Assembly: GCF_900188185.1 (NCBI RefSeq)
Contig: NZ_FZPA01000002.1
Coordinates: forward strand, 62,001 to 126,000
DNA length: 64,000 nucleotides
Direction of reading: 5' to 3'
From: Sphingopyxis indica
GTDB taxonomy: Bacteria > Pseudomonadota > Alphaproteobacteria > Sphingomonadales > Sphingomonadaceae
Below the pieces are notes generated by a model that saw only the letters and a program-made list of their open reading frames with translations, searched no databases and was not told the origin of the DNA. The position numbers were made by a program, and so were the translations under genes. Every line of letters starts with the position of its first letter. Positions within the stretch are counted from its first letter, which is position 1. Of this stretch, positions 1-8,261 are shown one piece after another.

Positions 1-2227
1 ATTTGTCGAGCACCAGCGGATCGTCGCGATAGCGCTGATAGAAAATGTCGAGCGCGTGCGCACGCTCGTCGCTGTCGCCATGCGCAAGCGTCGCGAGCGC
101 CGCCTGCCGTTCGGTCATCCCGTCCGCCGACGAAAAAATGCCGAACGCAAGCGCCGCCACATCCTCCTTGCCGGTCGCGGCGAGATAGGCGAGCGCAACG
201 CCGCGCAGGCGCCGGCGCCCTTTGGCGGCGGGCGAAAGGTCGGTCGCCGCGGGCGCGGGGTTGCCAAGGATAGCGCGCCATTGGCCTTCGAGCGCGTCCC
301 CGATCGCCCCCTGCAAAGCCATGCGCGCGCTGCGGATCGCGTCGGGGTCGACCGTCACCATCTGGTCGCCGATAAACGCCTCGCTCGGCAACAGCACCGC
401 CTCGGCGACGAAAGCCGGATCGTCGGCCGCGCCCGCCAGCGTCCGCGCGACGGCGCCGATCACCGCGTCGCGATTCCCCGCCTCACCCGAGACGGCCGCG
501 ACCAATGTGTCGAGCATCAGTTGCTGGAGCGCTTCGTAGCGTGCGAACGGGTCGTCGTCGTGCGCCGCGAGCCATGCGAGTTCGCCCGGTGCGCGTTCGT
601 AATCGACGATCACCGGCGCCGAAAAGCCGCGGTTGACCGACAGCGCGGGCCGCGCGGCAAAGGCGCCGAGCGGCACGCGCTGCGCCGCCCCGGTCAAGGT
701 CACCAGCGTATCGGGCAGCGCCGCGCCGCCGCCGTCCATCGCAAAGGCGGCGAGCCTGAGCGGCATCATCATCGGCGCCTTGGCGGGCTGGCCGGGGGTC
801 GGGGGCACCGTCTGCACGATGTCGAGAAACCATTCCCCACCTTCTTGCGCCAGCGTCAAATGCAGCTTCGGCGTTCCCGCCTGCTCGTACCAGCGGCGGA
901 ATTGCGTCAGGTCGATCCCGCCGCCTTCCTCCATCGCGCGGATGAAATCCTCGCAGGTCGCGGCCTCGCCGTCGTGGCGGTCGAAATAGAGGTCGGTGCC
1001 GCGCCGAAAGCGTTCGGGGCCCAGCAGGGTCGCCATCATGCGGATCACCTCGGCGCCCTTGTTATAGACGGTGGCGGTGTAGAAGTTCGAAATCTCCTGA
1101 TAGGAGTCGGGGCGGATCGGATGCGCGAGCGGACCCGCATCCTCGGGAAACTGCGCCGCGCGCAGCACGCGGACATCCTCGATCCGCTTGACCGCGGGCG
1201 AGCCCATGGCGGCCGAGAAACTCTGGTCGCGATAGACGGTGAAACCTTCTTTCAGCGAAAGCTGGAACCAGTCGCGGCAGGTGACGCGATTGCCCGACCA
1301 GTTGTGGAAATATTCATGCGCAACGACGCCTTCGACCCCGTCGTAATCCATGTCGGTCGCGGTGTCGGGATCGGCGAGGATGTAGCGGGTGTTGAAGATG
1401 TTCAGCCCCTTATTCTCCATCGCGCCCATGTTGAAATCGCTGACCGCGACGATGTTGAAGCGGTCAAGGTCATATTCGCGGCCATAGACCTCCTCGTCCC
1501 ACTTCATGCTGTGTTTGAGCGCCGCCATCGCGTGATGCGTGCGGTCGAGGTCGCCGTCGCGCACCCAGATGCCGAGATCGACCTTGCGGCCCGACATCGT
1601 CGTGAAACTGTCGCGGTTGACCACCAGGTCGCCCGCGACGAGCGCGAAGAGATAGGAGGGCTTCGGCCACGGATCCTCCCACAGCGCCCAGTGCGTGCCG
1701 TCCTCACCCTCCCCCGACGCGATACAATTGCCGTTCGAGAGCAGGATCGGGAAGCGCGCCCTGTCGCCCGCCAGCCGCACCCTGTAGCGGCTGAGCACGT
1801 CGGGGCGGTCGGGGTGGAAGGTGATGCGGCGGAACCCCTCGGCCTCGCACTGGGTGCAGAGCATCCCGTTCGAGGCATAGAGGCCCATCAGCTGGGTGTT
1901 GGTCGCGGGATGGATCAGCGTATCGACCTCGACCGTCGCAGCGGTGCGATCGCCCAGGTCGACGACCAGGTCGCTCCCGTCCATGCGCCAGTCGTTCCAC
2001 ACCGCGCCGTCGACGCGCACCTCGGCCGGGGTCAACCCGTCGCCGCGAAGCAGCAGCGGCGCCGGTGCATCGGCCGCGCGCACGGCCGACAGCGCCGCGG
2101 TGACGCGCGTTTCCTTGATCCCGAGCGCGAAATCGAGCGCGATGTCGGGGATCTGCCATTCGGGCGGGCGATAGTCGCCGCGGTGGATGGTGACGGGGAC
2201 GGCGGGAGCGGAAGAGGCGTCGGTCAT
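1..2227 (-). CDS. pepN: Aminopeptidase N (M1), C-terminus cut by window edge
   Basis: Zinc aminopeptidase that removes N-terminal residues from cytoplasmic peptides. About 742 codons are visible; the family is about 870 residues, so roughly the last 125 lie outside the window. The translation shows the exopeptidase motif GAMEN and, at about residue 304, HEYFHNW, the zinc-binding HExxH. This is followed by the GNRVTCRDWFQLSLKEG stretch typical of the E. coli PepN subfamily. The ATG at 2225-2227 gives an N-terminus beginning MTDASSAPAVPVTIHRGDY, which aligns with the usual PepN start. It is divergent from the SDR gene at 2538, and a palindromic element starts only 37 bp upstream of this ATG. 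No signal peptide is seen. Confidence 0.95.
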   Translation of the reverse strand, partial: MTDASSAPAVPVTIHRGDYRPPEWQIPDIALDFALGIKETRVTAALSAVRAADAPAPLLLRGDGLTPAEVRVDGAVWNDWRMDGSDLVVDLGDRTAATVEVDTLIHPATNTQLMGLYASNGMLCTQCEAEGFRRITFHPDRPDVLSRYRVRLAGDRARFPILLSNGNCIASGEGEDGTHWALWEDPWPKPSYLFALVAGDLVVNRDSFTTMSGRKVDLGIWVRDGDLDRTHHAMAALKHSMKWDEEVYGREYDLDRFNIVAVSDFNMGAMENKGLNIFNTRYILADPDTATDMDYDGVEGVVAHEYFHNWSGNRVTCRDWFQLSLKEGFTVYRDQSFSAAMGSPAVKRIEDVRVLRAAQFPEDAGPLAHPIRPDSYQEISNFYTATVYNKGAEVIRMMATLLGPERFRRGTDLYFDRHDGEAATCEDFIRAMEEGGGIDLTQFRRWYEQAGTPKLHLTLAQEGGEWFLDIVQTVPPTPGQPAKAPMMMPLRLAAFAMDGGGAALPDTLVTLTGAAQRVPLGAFAARPALSVNRGFSAPVIVDYERAPGELAWLAAHDDDPFARYEALQQLMLDTLVAAVSGEAGNRDAVIGAVARTLAGAADDPAFVAEAVLLPSEAFIGDQMVTVDPDAIRSARMALQGAIGDALEGQWRAILGNPAPAATDLSPAAKGRRRLRGVALAYLAATGKEDVAALAFGIFSSADGMTERQAALATLAHGDSDERAHALDIFYQRYRDDPLVLDK

Positions 2228-2264
2228 GCGAATGATCTAGGCTTGGCGGCTGCGCTGCGCAATA

Positions 2265-2527
2265 ATACCATATCCCGGTGATCCCGACCGATGAGGATTG
2301 GTGGTCCCGTTTGCTGGCGAGGAGCGGCGGCAGCGGCGATGTGGTTCATCGTCGCGACGCCGCGACGGCGTCCAGCGGGCGGGACCACCAACCCGAAGGG
2401 CCGTTTCTGGTGGCCCTCGGACCGCGTCGCCTTCTGGCCCCGATGAACCACATCGCCGCTTCGAAGCCTCCTTGCCGAGAACCACCAGAAACGGTCCTCA
2501 TCGGTCGGGATCACCGGGATATGGTAT
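2265..2527. repeat. 263-bp palindromic (MITE-like) element with 33-bp perfect terminal inverted repeats
   Basis: The outer arms 2265-2297 and 2495-2527 are exact reverse complements over 33 bp (arm begins ATACCATATCCCGGTG). Inside are nested inverted repeats. A 19-bp pair GCGGCGATGTGGTTCATCG lies at 2333-2351 with its complement at 2441-2459. A pair CCGTTTCTGGTGG lies near 2401 with its complement near 2481. The whole unit can fold as one long hairpin, and both strands give a similar spurious translation. No transposase is encoded and no clear target duplication is visible. It fills the gap between two divergent genes. A non-autonomous mobile element is the simplest reading; a large structured RNA or regulatory palindrome is the alternative. 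Confidence 0.8.
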
Positions 2528-2537
2528 GAGGCCACCG

Positions 2538-3329
2538 ATGGGCAAGATGCTGATTTTCGGAATGGGCTACAGCGCGGGCCATATCGCGGACCGCCTGCTG
2601 GCGCGCGGCTGGGATGTGGTGGGCACCTCGCGCGACGGACGCGGCGGGACGATCGCGTTCGACGACGAAGCCGCGGTGCTCGCCGCGCTGCGCTCCGCGA
2701 CGCATATCCTGTCCTCGGTGCCGCCATCGGAAGGGGGGGACCCGGTGCTCGCGCGCTATGGCGAGGCGATCGCGCTCGCGCCGGCGGGCTGGGTCGGCTA
2801 TCTCTCCTCGACCGGCGTTTACGGCGATACCCGCGGCGCGTGGGTCGACGAAAGCGCGCCCGTAAAGGGCCGCCGCGAAGCGCGCAACGCCGCCGACGCG
2901 GCTTGGGCCGCGCTGCGCGCCGAGGTGCGCGTCTTCCGTCTTCCCGGCATCTATGGACCCGGCCGCTCGATCCTTCAGCGTATCGAAGAGGGCCGCGCAC
3001 ACCGGATCGACCTATCCGAACAAGTGTTCAGTCGCATCCACGTCGAGGACATCGCAGGCGGGGTCCTCGCCTCTTTCGCCGGACCGCCGGGCATCTATAA
3101 CCTCGCCGACAACGAACCCGCGCACCAGAACCGCCTCGTCGAATGGGGTTGCGCACTGCTCGGCGCGCCGCTGCCACCGCTGCAATCGCTGGACGAAGCC
3201 GGCCTCTCCCCCGCCGCGCGCGCCTTCTATGCCGAGAACCGCCGCGTCGCGAACAGCAAGGCAAAGCGGCTGCTCGGCTGGGCGCCGCGCTATCCGACGT
3301 TTCGCGAGGGGCTCGCCGCCTGCCGCTAA
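2538..3329 (+). CDS. SDR-family NAD-dependent epimerase/dehydratase-like protein (YeeZ-like)
   Basis: 263-residue Rossmann-fold protein. The N-terminal glycine motif LIFGMGYSAGHIA (about residues 4-16) is the shortened dinucleotide-binding loop seen in YeeZ-like extended SDRs. YLSSTGVYGD near the middle carries the usual Ser/Tyr region, and FRLPGIYGPGRS and the late IYNLADNEP are typical of nucleotide-sugar epimerase relatives. The ATG at 2538 was chosen because GAGG at 2528-2531 is at ribosome-binding distance; a second ATG at 2547 is possible. A longer reading frame upstream runs into the palindromic element and is not believable. The substrate cannot be told from sequence. The 3' end overlaps the convergent DUF445 gene by 4 bp. 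Confidence 0.8.
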   Translation: MGKMLIFGMGYSAGHIADRLLARGWDVVGTSRDGRGGTIAFDDEAAVLAALRSATHILSSVPPSEGGDPVLARYGEAIALAPAGWVGYLSSTGVYGDTRGAWVDESAPVKGRREARNAADAAWAALRAEVRVFRLPGIYGPGRSILQRIEEGRAHRIDLSEQVFSRIHVEDIAGGVLASFAGPPGIYNLADNEPAHQNRLVEWGCALLGAPLPPLQSLDEAGLSPAARAFYAENRRVANSKAKRLLGWAPRYPTFREGLAACR

Positions 3330-4615
3330 AGCAACACGTCGACCGAGTGGATCGCCACCCCGACGAGCCCGCCGACGAGCGTGCCGTTGATGCGGATATA
3401 TTGAAGATCGGCGCCGACGGCATTTTCGAGCCGGTCGGTGATCGTCTTGGCGTCCCAGCCACGGATCGTGTCGGACACGAGCCGCAGCGCGGTCTCGCCA
3501 TAGCTGTCGACCACGCCGACCACCGCACGCCGCGCATAGCGGTTGAGCGTGCGCTTGATGCCGCGGTCTTCGCCGAGCATCGTCCCGAACTGGGTGATCA
3601 GTTCGCCGAGCCGCCCCGCGAGCATCGTGTCGGGATCGCGTGCGGCGCGCAAGAGCGCGCTGCGCCCCTGTTCCCACAAGCCGTCGAGCCAGCGCTTGAC
3701 CGCCGGATTGTCGAGCAGCTCGGCCTGCACCCGCGCGACCTTTGCCTGCACCTCGGGATTTTCCTGCAGGTCGAGCGCGAGCTTCGCCATCCCCTCCTCG
3801 ACGCGCAGGCGGATCGGATGGTCGGGCTCGGCCGCCATGTCGGCAAGCAGCTTCGCGAGCCCCTTGACGATGCGCTTGGCAATGCTTTCGTCGAGCCCCG
3901 TGAAGCGGACGATCGCGTTCGAATTGTCATGCACCATCTGGTGGATCAGATGCTCGTTGAGATCGAGCGTCTTCGATCCCCATTGGACCGCGGCGTCGAG
4001 CAACGGCTGATGCCGCCCTTCGGCGAGCGCCGCCTGTAGCGCCTGACCGAGCAGCGGGGCGAGATCGAGTTCGCGCAGGCGATCGGCAATCGCCGATTTA
4101 ACCATGCCGCCCAGCCTTTTCTGGTCGAGCGCGCCGAGTGCATCGGCGATGACCCGCGACGCGCCGAGCTTCAAACGCCCGCCGCCTTCGGCCGGCTGCG
4201 ACAGGAACTTGCCGACCGCGCCCGCGATGTCGACGTCCTGCATCTTGCGCGCGATCAGCCGCGGCAGCAGGAAATTGGTGAGCAGGAAGCGCGCGAGCGT
4301 GTCGCCGATCCGGTCCTTGTTGCGCGGGATGATCGCGGTGTGCGGGATCGGCAGCCCCATCGGATGGCGAAACAGCGCGGTGACCGCGAACCAGTCGGCC
4401 AGCCCGCCGACCATCGCCGCCTCGGCAAAGGCGCGCACGAACCCGACGGCCGGGTGGACGTCCTGGAAATATTTGGCGGTGATGAAGATCGCCGCCATGA
4501 CGACGAGAAGCCCCGTCGCGACGATACGGATGTTGAGCCCGCCCGTCGGAAGCGAGACCCCGGCCCGCGAATAAAGGCCGCGCCCTCCGATCGACGGGGA
4601 AAGACGGTCGTTCAT
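3326..4615 (-). CDS. DUF445 family membrane protein (YjiN-like)
   Basis: 429 residues. There is an N-terminal hydrophobic segment (GLLVVMAAIFITAKYF, about residues 34-49), followed by the family hallmark stretch with AAMVGGLADWFAVTALFRHP and a later IPHTAIIPRNKDRIG. The middle is a long helical, charged region, and the end returns to a hydrophobic patch (INGTLVGGLVGVAIHSVDVLL). This matches DUF445/YjiN proteins, which are inner-membrane anchored and of unknown function. The ATG start gives the usual short cytoplasmic leader. It is convergent with the SDR gene (4-bp overlap) and stands alone on its strand. Confidence 0.85.
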   Translation of the reverse strand: MNDRLSPSIGGRGLYSRAGVSLPTGGLNIRIVATGLLVVMAAIFITAKYFQDVHPAVGFVRAFAEAAMVGGLADWFAVTALFRHPMGLPIPHTAIIPRNKDRIGDTLARFLLTNFLLPRLIARKMQDVDIAGAVGKFLSQPAEGGGRLKLGASRVIADALGALDQKRLGGMVKSAIADRLRELDLAPLLGQALQAALAEGRHQPLLDAAVQWGSKTLDLNEHLIHQMVHDNSNAIVRFTGLDESIAKRIVKGLAKLLADMAAEPDHPIRLRVEEGMAKLALDLQENPEVQAKVARVQAELLDNPAVKRWLDGLWEQGRSALLRAARDPDTMLAGRLGELITQFGTMLGEDRGIKRTLNRYARRAVVGVVDSYGETALRLVSDTIRGWDAKTITDRLENAVGADLQYIRINGTLVGGLVGVAIHSVDVLL

Positions 4616-4702
4616 GATGCTTCAAATGGCGCCCTGCGCCAAAGGTTGCAACCGGCGCGGGCGCAAAGGCCCGCGGCTTCGATCTTAGTCCTCACGGATC
4701 GA

Positions 4703-4800
4703 GGTTTGTGTGCTCCCGCGAAGGCGGGAGCCCATCTCCCGCCGGTGCCATCTTGAATCGGCAGGAGATGGGTCCCCGCCTTCGCGGGGACACACGAACC
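4703..4800. repeat. REP/BIME-like palindrome, about 98 bp
   Basis: The left arm 4703-4739 and right arm 4764-4800 are near-complementary over 37 bp, with only a few mismatches. Each arm contains its own CCCGCGAAGGCGGG palindrome next to CCCATCTCC. A 24-bp spacer separates the arms. It lies between the start of the DUF445 gene and the end of the RND permease gene, where it could act as a transcript-end structure. The core GCGAAGGCGGG is a commonly dispersed type in sphingomonads (general knowledge, not checked here). Confidence 0.75.
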
Positions 4801-4812
4801 TTTGCAAGCGCC

Positions 4813-7800
4813 TCACTCCGCGGGATGCGGCACCGGGTCGGCGTGCGGCTTCGTATCGTCGCCGGGGCGATAAGTCAGCAGATTGCTCGAGAAGAAGCGA
4901 CCGAGCCGTTTCTCGATGCTGTCGGCCAGGCTGAAACCCGCAGGGACGATCAGCAAGGTCAGCATCGTCGACAGGATCAGCCCGCCGATCACGACCACGC
5001 CCATCGGCGCGCGCCACGCCCCGTCGCCGGACAAGGAGATCGCGGTCGGCACCATGCCCGCCACCATCGCGACGGTCGTCATGATGATCGGCTGCGCGCG
5101 CTTGCGCCCGGCGTCGATCAGCGCCTCGACCTTGCCGATCCCCTTGTCCATTTCCTCGATCGCGAAATCGACGAGCAGGATCGAGTTCTTCGCGACGATG
5201 CCGAGCAGCATCAAAAGGCCGATATAGACGGGCATCGAAATTTCCATGCCGGTCACGAGCAGGCCGAGCAGGCCGCCGAGCGGTGCGAGCAGCAGCGACG
5301 ACATGTTGACCAGCGGCGACAGGAAGCGGCGGTAGAGCAGCACGAGCGTCGCGAAGACGAGCATCAGGCCCGACACGACCGCGATCATGAAATTCTGGAT
5401 CATCTCGGCCTGCCACTTGGCATCGCCCTGGATCACCTTGCGGATGCCCTGCGGCATATTCTTGACCGCGGGCAGCGCGTCGATCTTGGCTTGCGCGTCG
5501 CCGGTGACCAGGCCGGGCGCAAGATCGGCGCCGATCACGATACGCCGCGTCTGGTTATAGCGGCGAAGCTCGGTCGGGCCCGAACCGAAGCCGATCTCGG
5601 CGACCGACTTCAGCGGCACCGTGCCGCCGTTGGCAGTCGGAACCGGCAGATTTTCGAGCGTCGCAAGGCTGCGGCGCGAGTCTTCGGACAAGAGCACCCG
5701 GATCGGAATCTGGCGGTCGGACAGCGAGAATTTCGCCGCATTCTGGTCGATGTCGCCCAGCGTCGCGATACGGATCGTCTGGCTGAGCGCCGCGGTCGTC
5801 ACGCCGAGGTCGGCGGCAAGGTCGAGCCGCGGCTTGAGGATGATTTCGGGACGCGGAATATCGCCCTCGATCCGCGGCGCGCGCAGTTCCTTGAGTCCCT
5901 TCATCTCCTCGACGATCCTGTTCGCGTGCCTTTCGAGCGCGACCGGATCGTCGCCGCCGATGATGAACGTAATGTCGCGGCCCGAAAAGCCGCCCGACTG
6001 GCTCTGGAACGACACGCGCGCATCGGGGATCGCCGCGAGCTTGGGTTGCAGGCCGCGCTCCCAATCGACGCTCGAAATCTCGCGATCCTTCTTGAGCGTC
6101 AGGAAAGCGTTCCCGCCGCCGACATTGACGTCATAGAAGGCGGTCTCGACCACCGGACTGTCGTCGAGGATCGCCGAAATCTGGCGCGCGATCGTCTCGC
6201 TCTGCTCGAGTGTCGAACCCGGCGGCAGTTCATATTTGACCTGGCTATAGTCGCTGTTCGTCGTCGGCTGGAACTGCTGCGGCAAGGTCGCGAACAGGAC
6301 GAGGCTGAGCACGAAGGCGCCGACCCCGATGCCGACGATCCACACGCGATGGTCGAACAGGCGCGCATAAGCGCGGCGCAGCATGAACGCCGCCCATTCC
6401 ATGAAGGCCCAGCGCCGCACGTTGAACGCATAAGCGACGCCGCCCAGGACGATCGCGACAAGTTCGCCGACAAGAAAGGCCATGACCGCCGTCAGCGGCA
6501 TCAACAGCATGAAGTGCAACGCCGGGTTGGGCGCATCCTGCCCCGCGGGAACGGGCTGGAAATATTGCGCGATCGACGCAAGCGCCGCGATGCCCGCGAC
6601 CACGAGGCCCGGCGCCATGAACGCCAGCCGCGTCGGCACCGCGTCATAGCGCGCGCGCACCGCCTTGTGCTTGCCGCTGTTGAGCGTCCAGCCGAGCACG
6701 CGCTCGTAACGGTCGATCCACGGTCCTTCGGCGTGGCTCTGCTCGCCCTGCGCCGAGAGGAAATAGGCCGCGATCATCGGCGTGATCATGCGCGCGACGG
6801 CCAGGCTCATCAGCACCGCAAACACCACGGTCATGCCGAACTGGATGAAGAATTGCCCCGACACGCCGGGCATCAGCGCGACGGGCAGGAACACCGCGAC
6901 GATCGACATCGTCGTCGCGACCACGGCGAGGCCGATCTCGTCGGCGGCGTCGATCGCCGCCTGATAGGCGGTTTTGCCCATGCGCATGTGGCGGACGATA
7001 TTCTCGATCTCGACGATCGCATCGTCGACGAGCACCCCGGCCACGAGGCTGAGCGCGAGCAGCGACAGGCCGTTGAGCGAAAAACCCATCAATTCCATGA
7101 ACCAGAAGGTCGGGATCGCCGACAGCGGGATCGCCATCGCGCTTATCAGGGTCGCGCGCCAGTCGCGCAGGAACAGGAAGACGACGACAACTGCAAGCAC
7201 CGCGCCCTCGATCATCGCCTCCATCGAGCTGCGATATTGTTCCTTGGTATATTCGGTGCGGGTGAAGAGGATCTTGAACTTCACCTTGGGGTTGTTCTTC
7301 TGGATCTCGTCGAGCTTCTTTATCGCCGCGTCATGCACGGTGACGTCGGATGCGCCCTTCGCCTTTTCGATCGAGAAGGACAGCACCTGCCGCCCGCCGA
7401 TCTTGGCGAGGTTGCGCTGTTCGGCGAAGCCATCGGACACGCGCGCGACGTCGGACAGCCGGATCGTGCGGCCATTGCCGATCGAGATCCGCGTTTGTCC
7501 CAGTTCATAGGCGCTGCCGGCATTGCCCAGCACGCGCACCGCCTGTTCGGAGCCCGCGATTTCGGTGCGCCCGCCCGCGGCGTTGACGTTCACCTGCCGC
7601 AGCTGCTGGTTCACCTGGCTCGCGGTCAGGCCATAGCTTTGCATACGCGCCGGATCGAGGATGACCCGGATTTCGCGATCGACACCGCCCGAGCGGCTGA
7701 CCTGCGCCATGCCGGGGATCGACAGCAATTCCTTCGCCACCGTGTTATCGACGAACCAGCTGAGCTGCTCGAGCGTCATATCGGCGGCTTCGACCGAGAA

Positions 7801-8229
7801 ATAGGTGATCGGGCCGCCGGCGATGTCGACGCGCATGATTTGCGGTTCGAGAATGCCGTCGGGCAATTCGCTGCGGATCTGCGACACCGCCTGATTGACG
7901 TCGTTGTAGGCGCGGTCGATCGGCGTGCCGATCGCAAATTGCACGAAGGTTCTGCTGCTGCCCTCGCTGACATAGGAGGACATTTCATCGACCCCGCTCA
8001 CCCCGCGAACCGCCGCCTCGACGCGCTGCGTCACTTGCGTTTCGAGCTCGGTCGGCGCGGCGCCCGGCTGCACGACGATCACCTGCACCGCCGGGAATTC
8101 GACGTCGGGATTGTCGTTGACGTCCATCCGGTTGAAGCTGACGAGGCCCGCGAGCAGCAGCAGAATGAACAATACGATCGGCGGCACCGGGTTGCGGATG
8201 CACCAGGCGGAGATGTTGCGGAAATTCAT
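4813..8229 (-). CDS. RND multidrug efflux permease (HAE1/AcrB family)
   Basis: 1138-residue inner-membrane proton antiporter, the usual length or slightly over. The start MNFRNISAWCIRNPVPPIV is typical, followed by TM1 and a large periplasmic loop (VQPGAAPTELETQVTQRVE). TM4 carries the proton-relay pair in GVLVDDAIVEIENI, followed by FLPVALMPGVSGQFF. A second half repeats the layout and ends with LLMLLGIVAKNSILLVDFA and a TM cluster. An extra soluble/TM stretch at about residues 500-620 is longer than in E. coli AcrB. It is transcribed after the adaptor gene (32-bp gap), forming a two-gene operon. No outer-membrane factor gene is adjacent, so a TolC-type channel must be encoded elsewhere. Substrate unknown. 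Confidence 0.92.
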   Translation of the reverse strand: MNFRNISAWCIRNPVPPIVLFILLLLAGLVSFNRMDVNDNPDVEFPAVQVIVVQPGAAPTELETQVTQRVEAAVRGVSGVDEMSSYVSEGSSRTFVQFAIGTPIDRAYNDVNQAVSQIRSELPDGILEPQIMRVDIAGGPITYFSVEAADMTLEQLSWFVDNTVAKELLSIPGMAQVSRSGGVDREIRVILDPARMQSYGLTASQVNQQLRQVNVNAAGGRTEIAGSEQAVRVLGNAGSAYELGQTRISIGNGRTIRLSDVARVSDGFAEQRNLAKIGGRQVLSFSIEKAKGASDVTVHDAAIKKLDEIQKNNPKVKFKILFTRTEYTKEQYRSSMEAMIEGAVLAVVVVFLFLRDWRATLISAMAIPLSAIPTFWFMELMGFSLNGLSLLALSLVAGVLVDDAIVEIENIVRHMRMGKTAYQAAIDAADEIGLAVVATTMSIVAVFLPVALMPGVSGQFFIQFGMTVVFAVLMSLAVARMITPMIAAYFLSAQGEQSHAEGPWIDRYERVLGWTLNSGKHKAVRARYDAVPTRLAFMAPGLVVAGIAALASIAQYFQPVPAGQDAPNPALHFMLLMPLTAVMAFLVGELVAIVLGGVAYAFNVRRWAFMEWAAFMLRRAYARLFDHRVWIVGIGVGAFVLSLVLFATLPQQFQPTTNSDYSQVKYELPPGSTLEQSETIARQISAILDDSPVVETAFYDVNVGGGNAFLTLKKDREISSVDWERGLQPKLAAIPDARVSFQSQSGGFSGRDITFIIGGDDPVALERHANRIVEEMKGLKELRAPRIEGDIPRPEIILKPRLDLAADLGVTTAALSQTIRIATLGDIDQNAAKFSLSDRQIPIRVLLSEDSRRSLATLENLPVPTANGGTVPLKSVAEIGFGSGPTELRRYNQTRRIVIGADLAPGLVTGDAQAKIDALPAVKNMPQGIRKVIQGDAKWQAEMIQNFMIAVVSGLMLVFATLVLLYRRFLSPLVNMSSLLLAPLGGLLGLLVTGMEISMPVYIGLLMLLGIVAKNSILLVDFAIEEMDKGIGKVEALIDAGRKRAQPIIMTTVAMVAGMVPTAISLSGDGAWRAPMGVVVIGGLILSTMLTLLIVPAGFSLADSIEKRLGRFFSSNLLTYRPGDDTKPHADPVPHPAE

Positions 8230-8261
8230 GGATCAAACGCCTCTGTGCAGTGCCGGTGCGA

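Noticed and set aside
56-2281. 741-codon open frame on the plus strand opposite pepN
   Set aside because: Arg/His-rich translation with no family pattern; the minus strand gives a clean aminopeptidase N. High GC content leaves antisense frames open.
2298-2537. N-terminal extension of the SDR gene through the palindrome
   Set aside because: The extension is encoded by the inverted-repeat element; the glycine motif must lie near the start.
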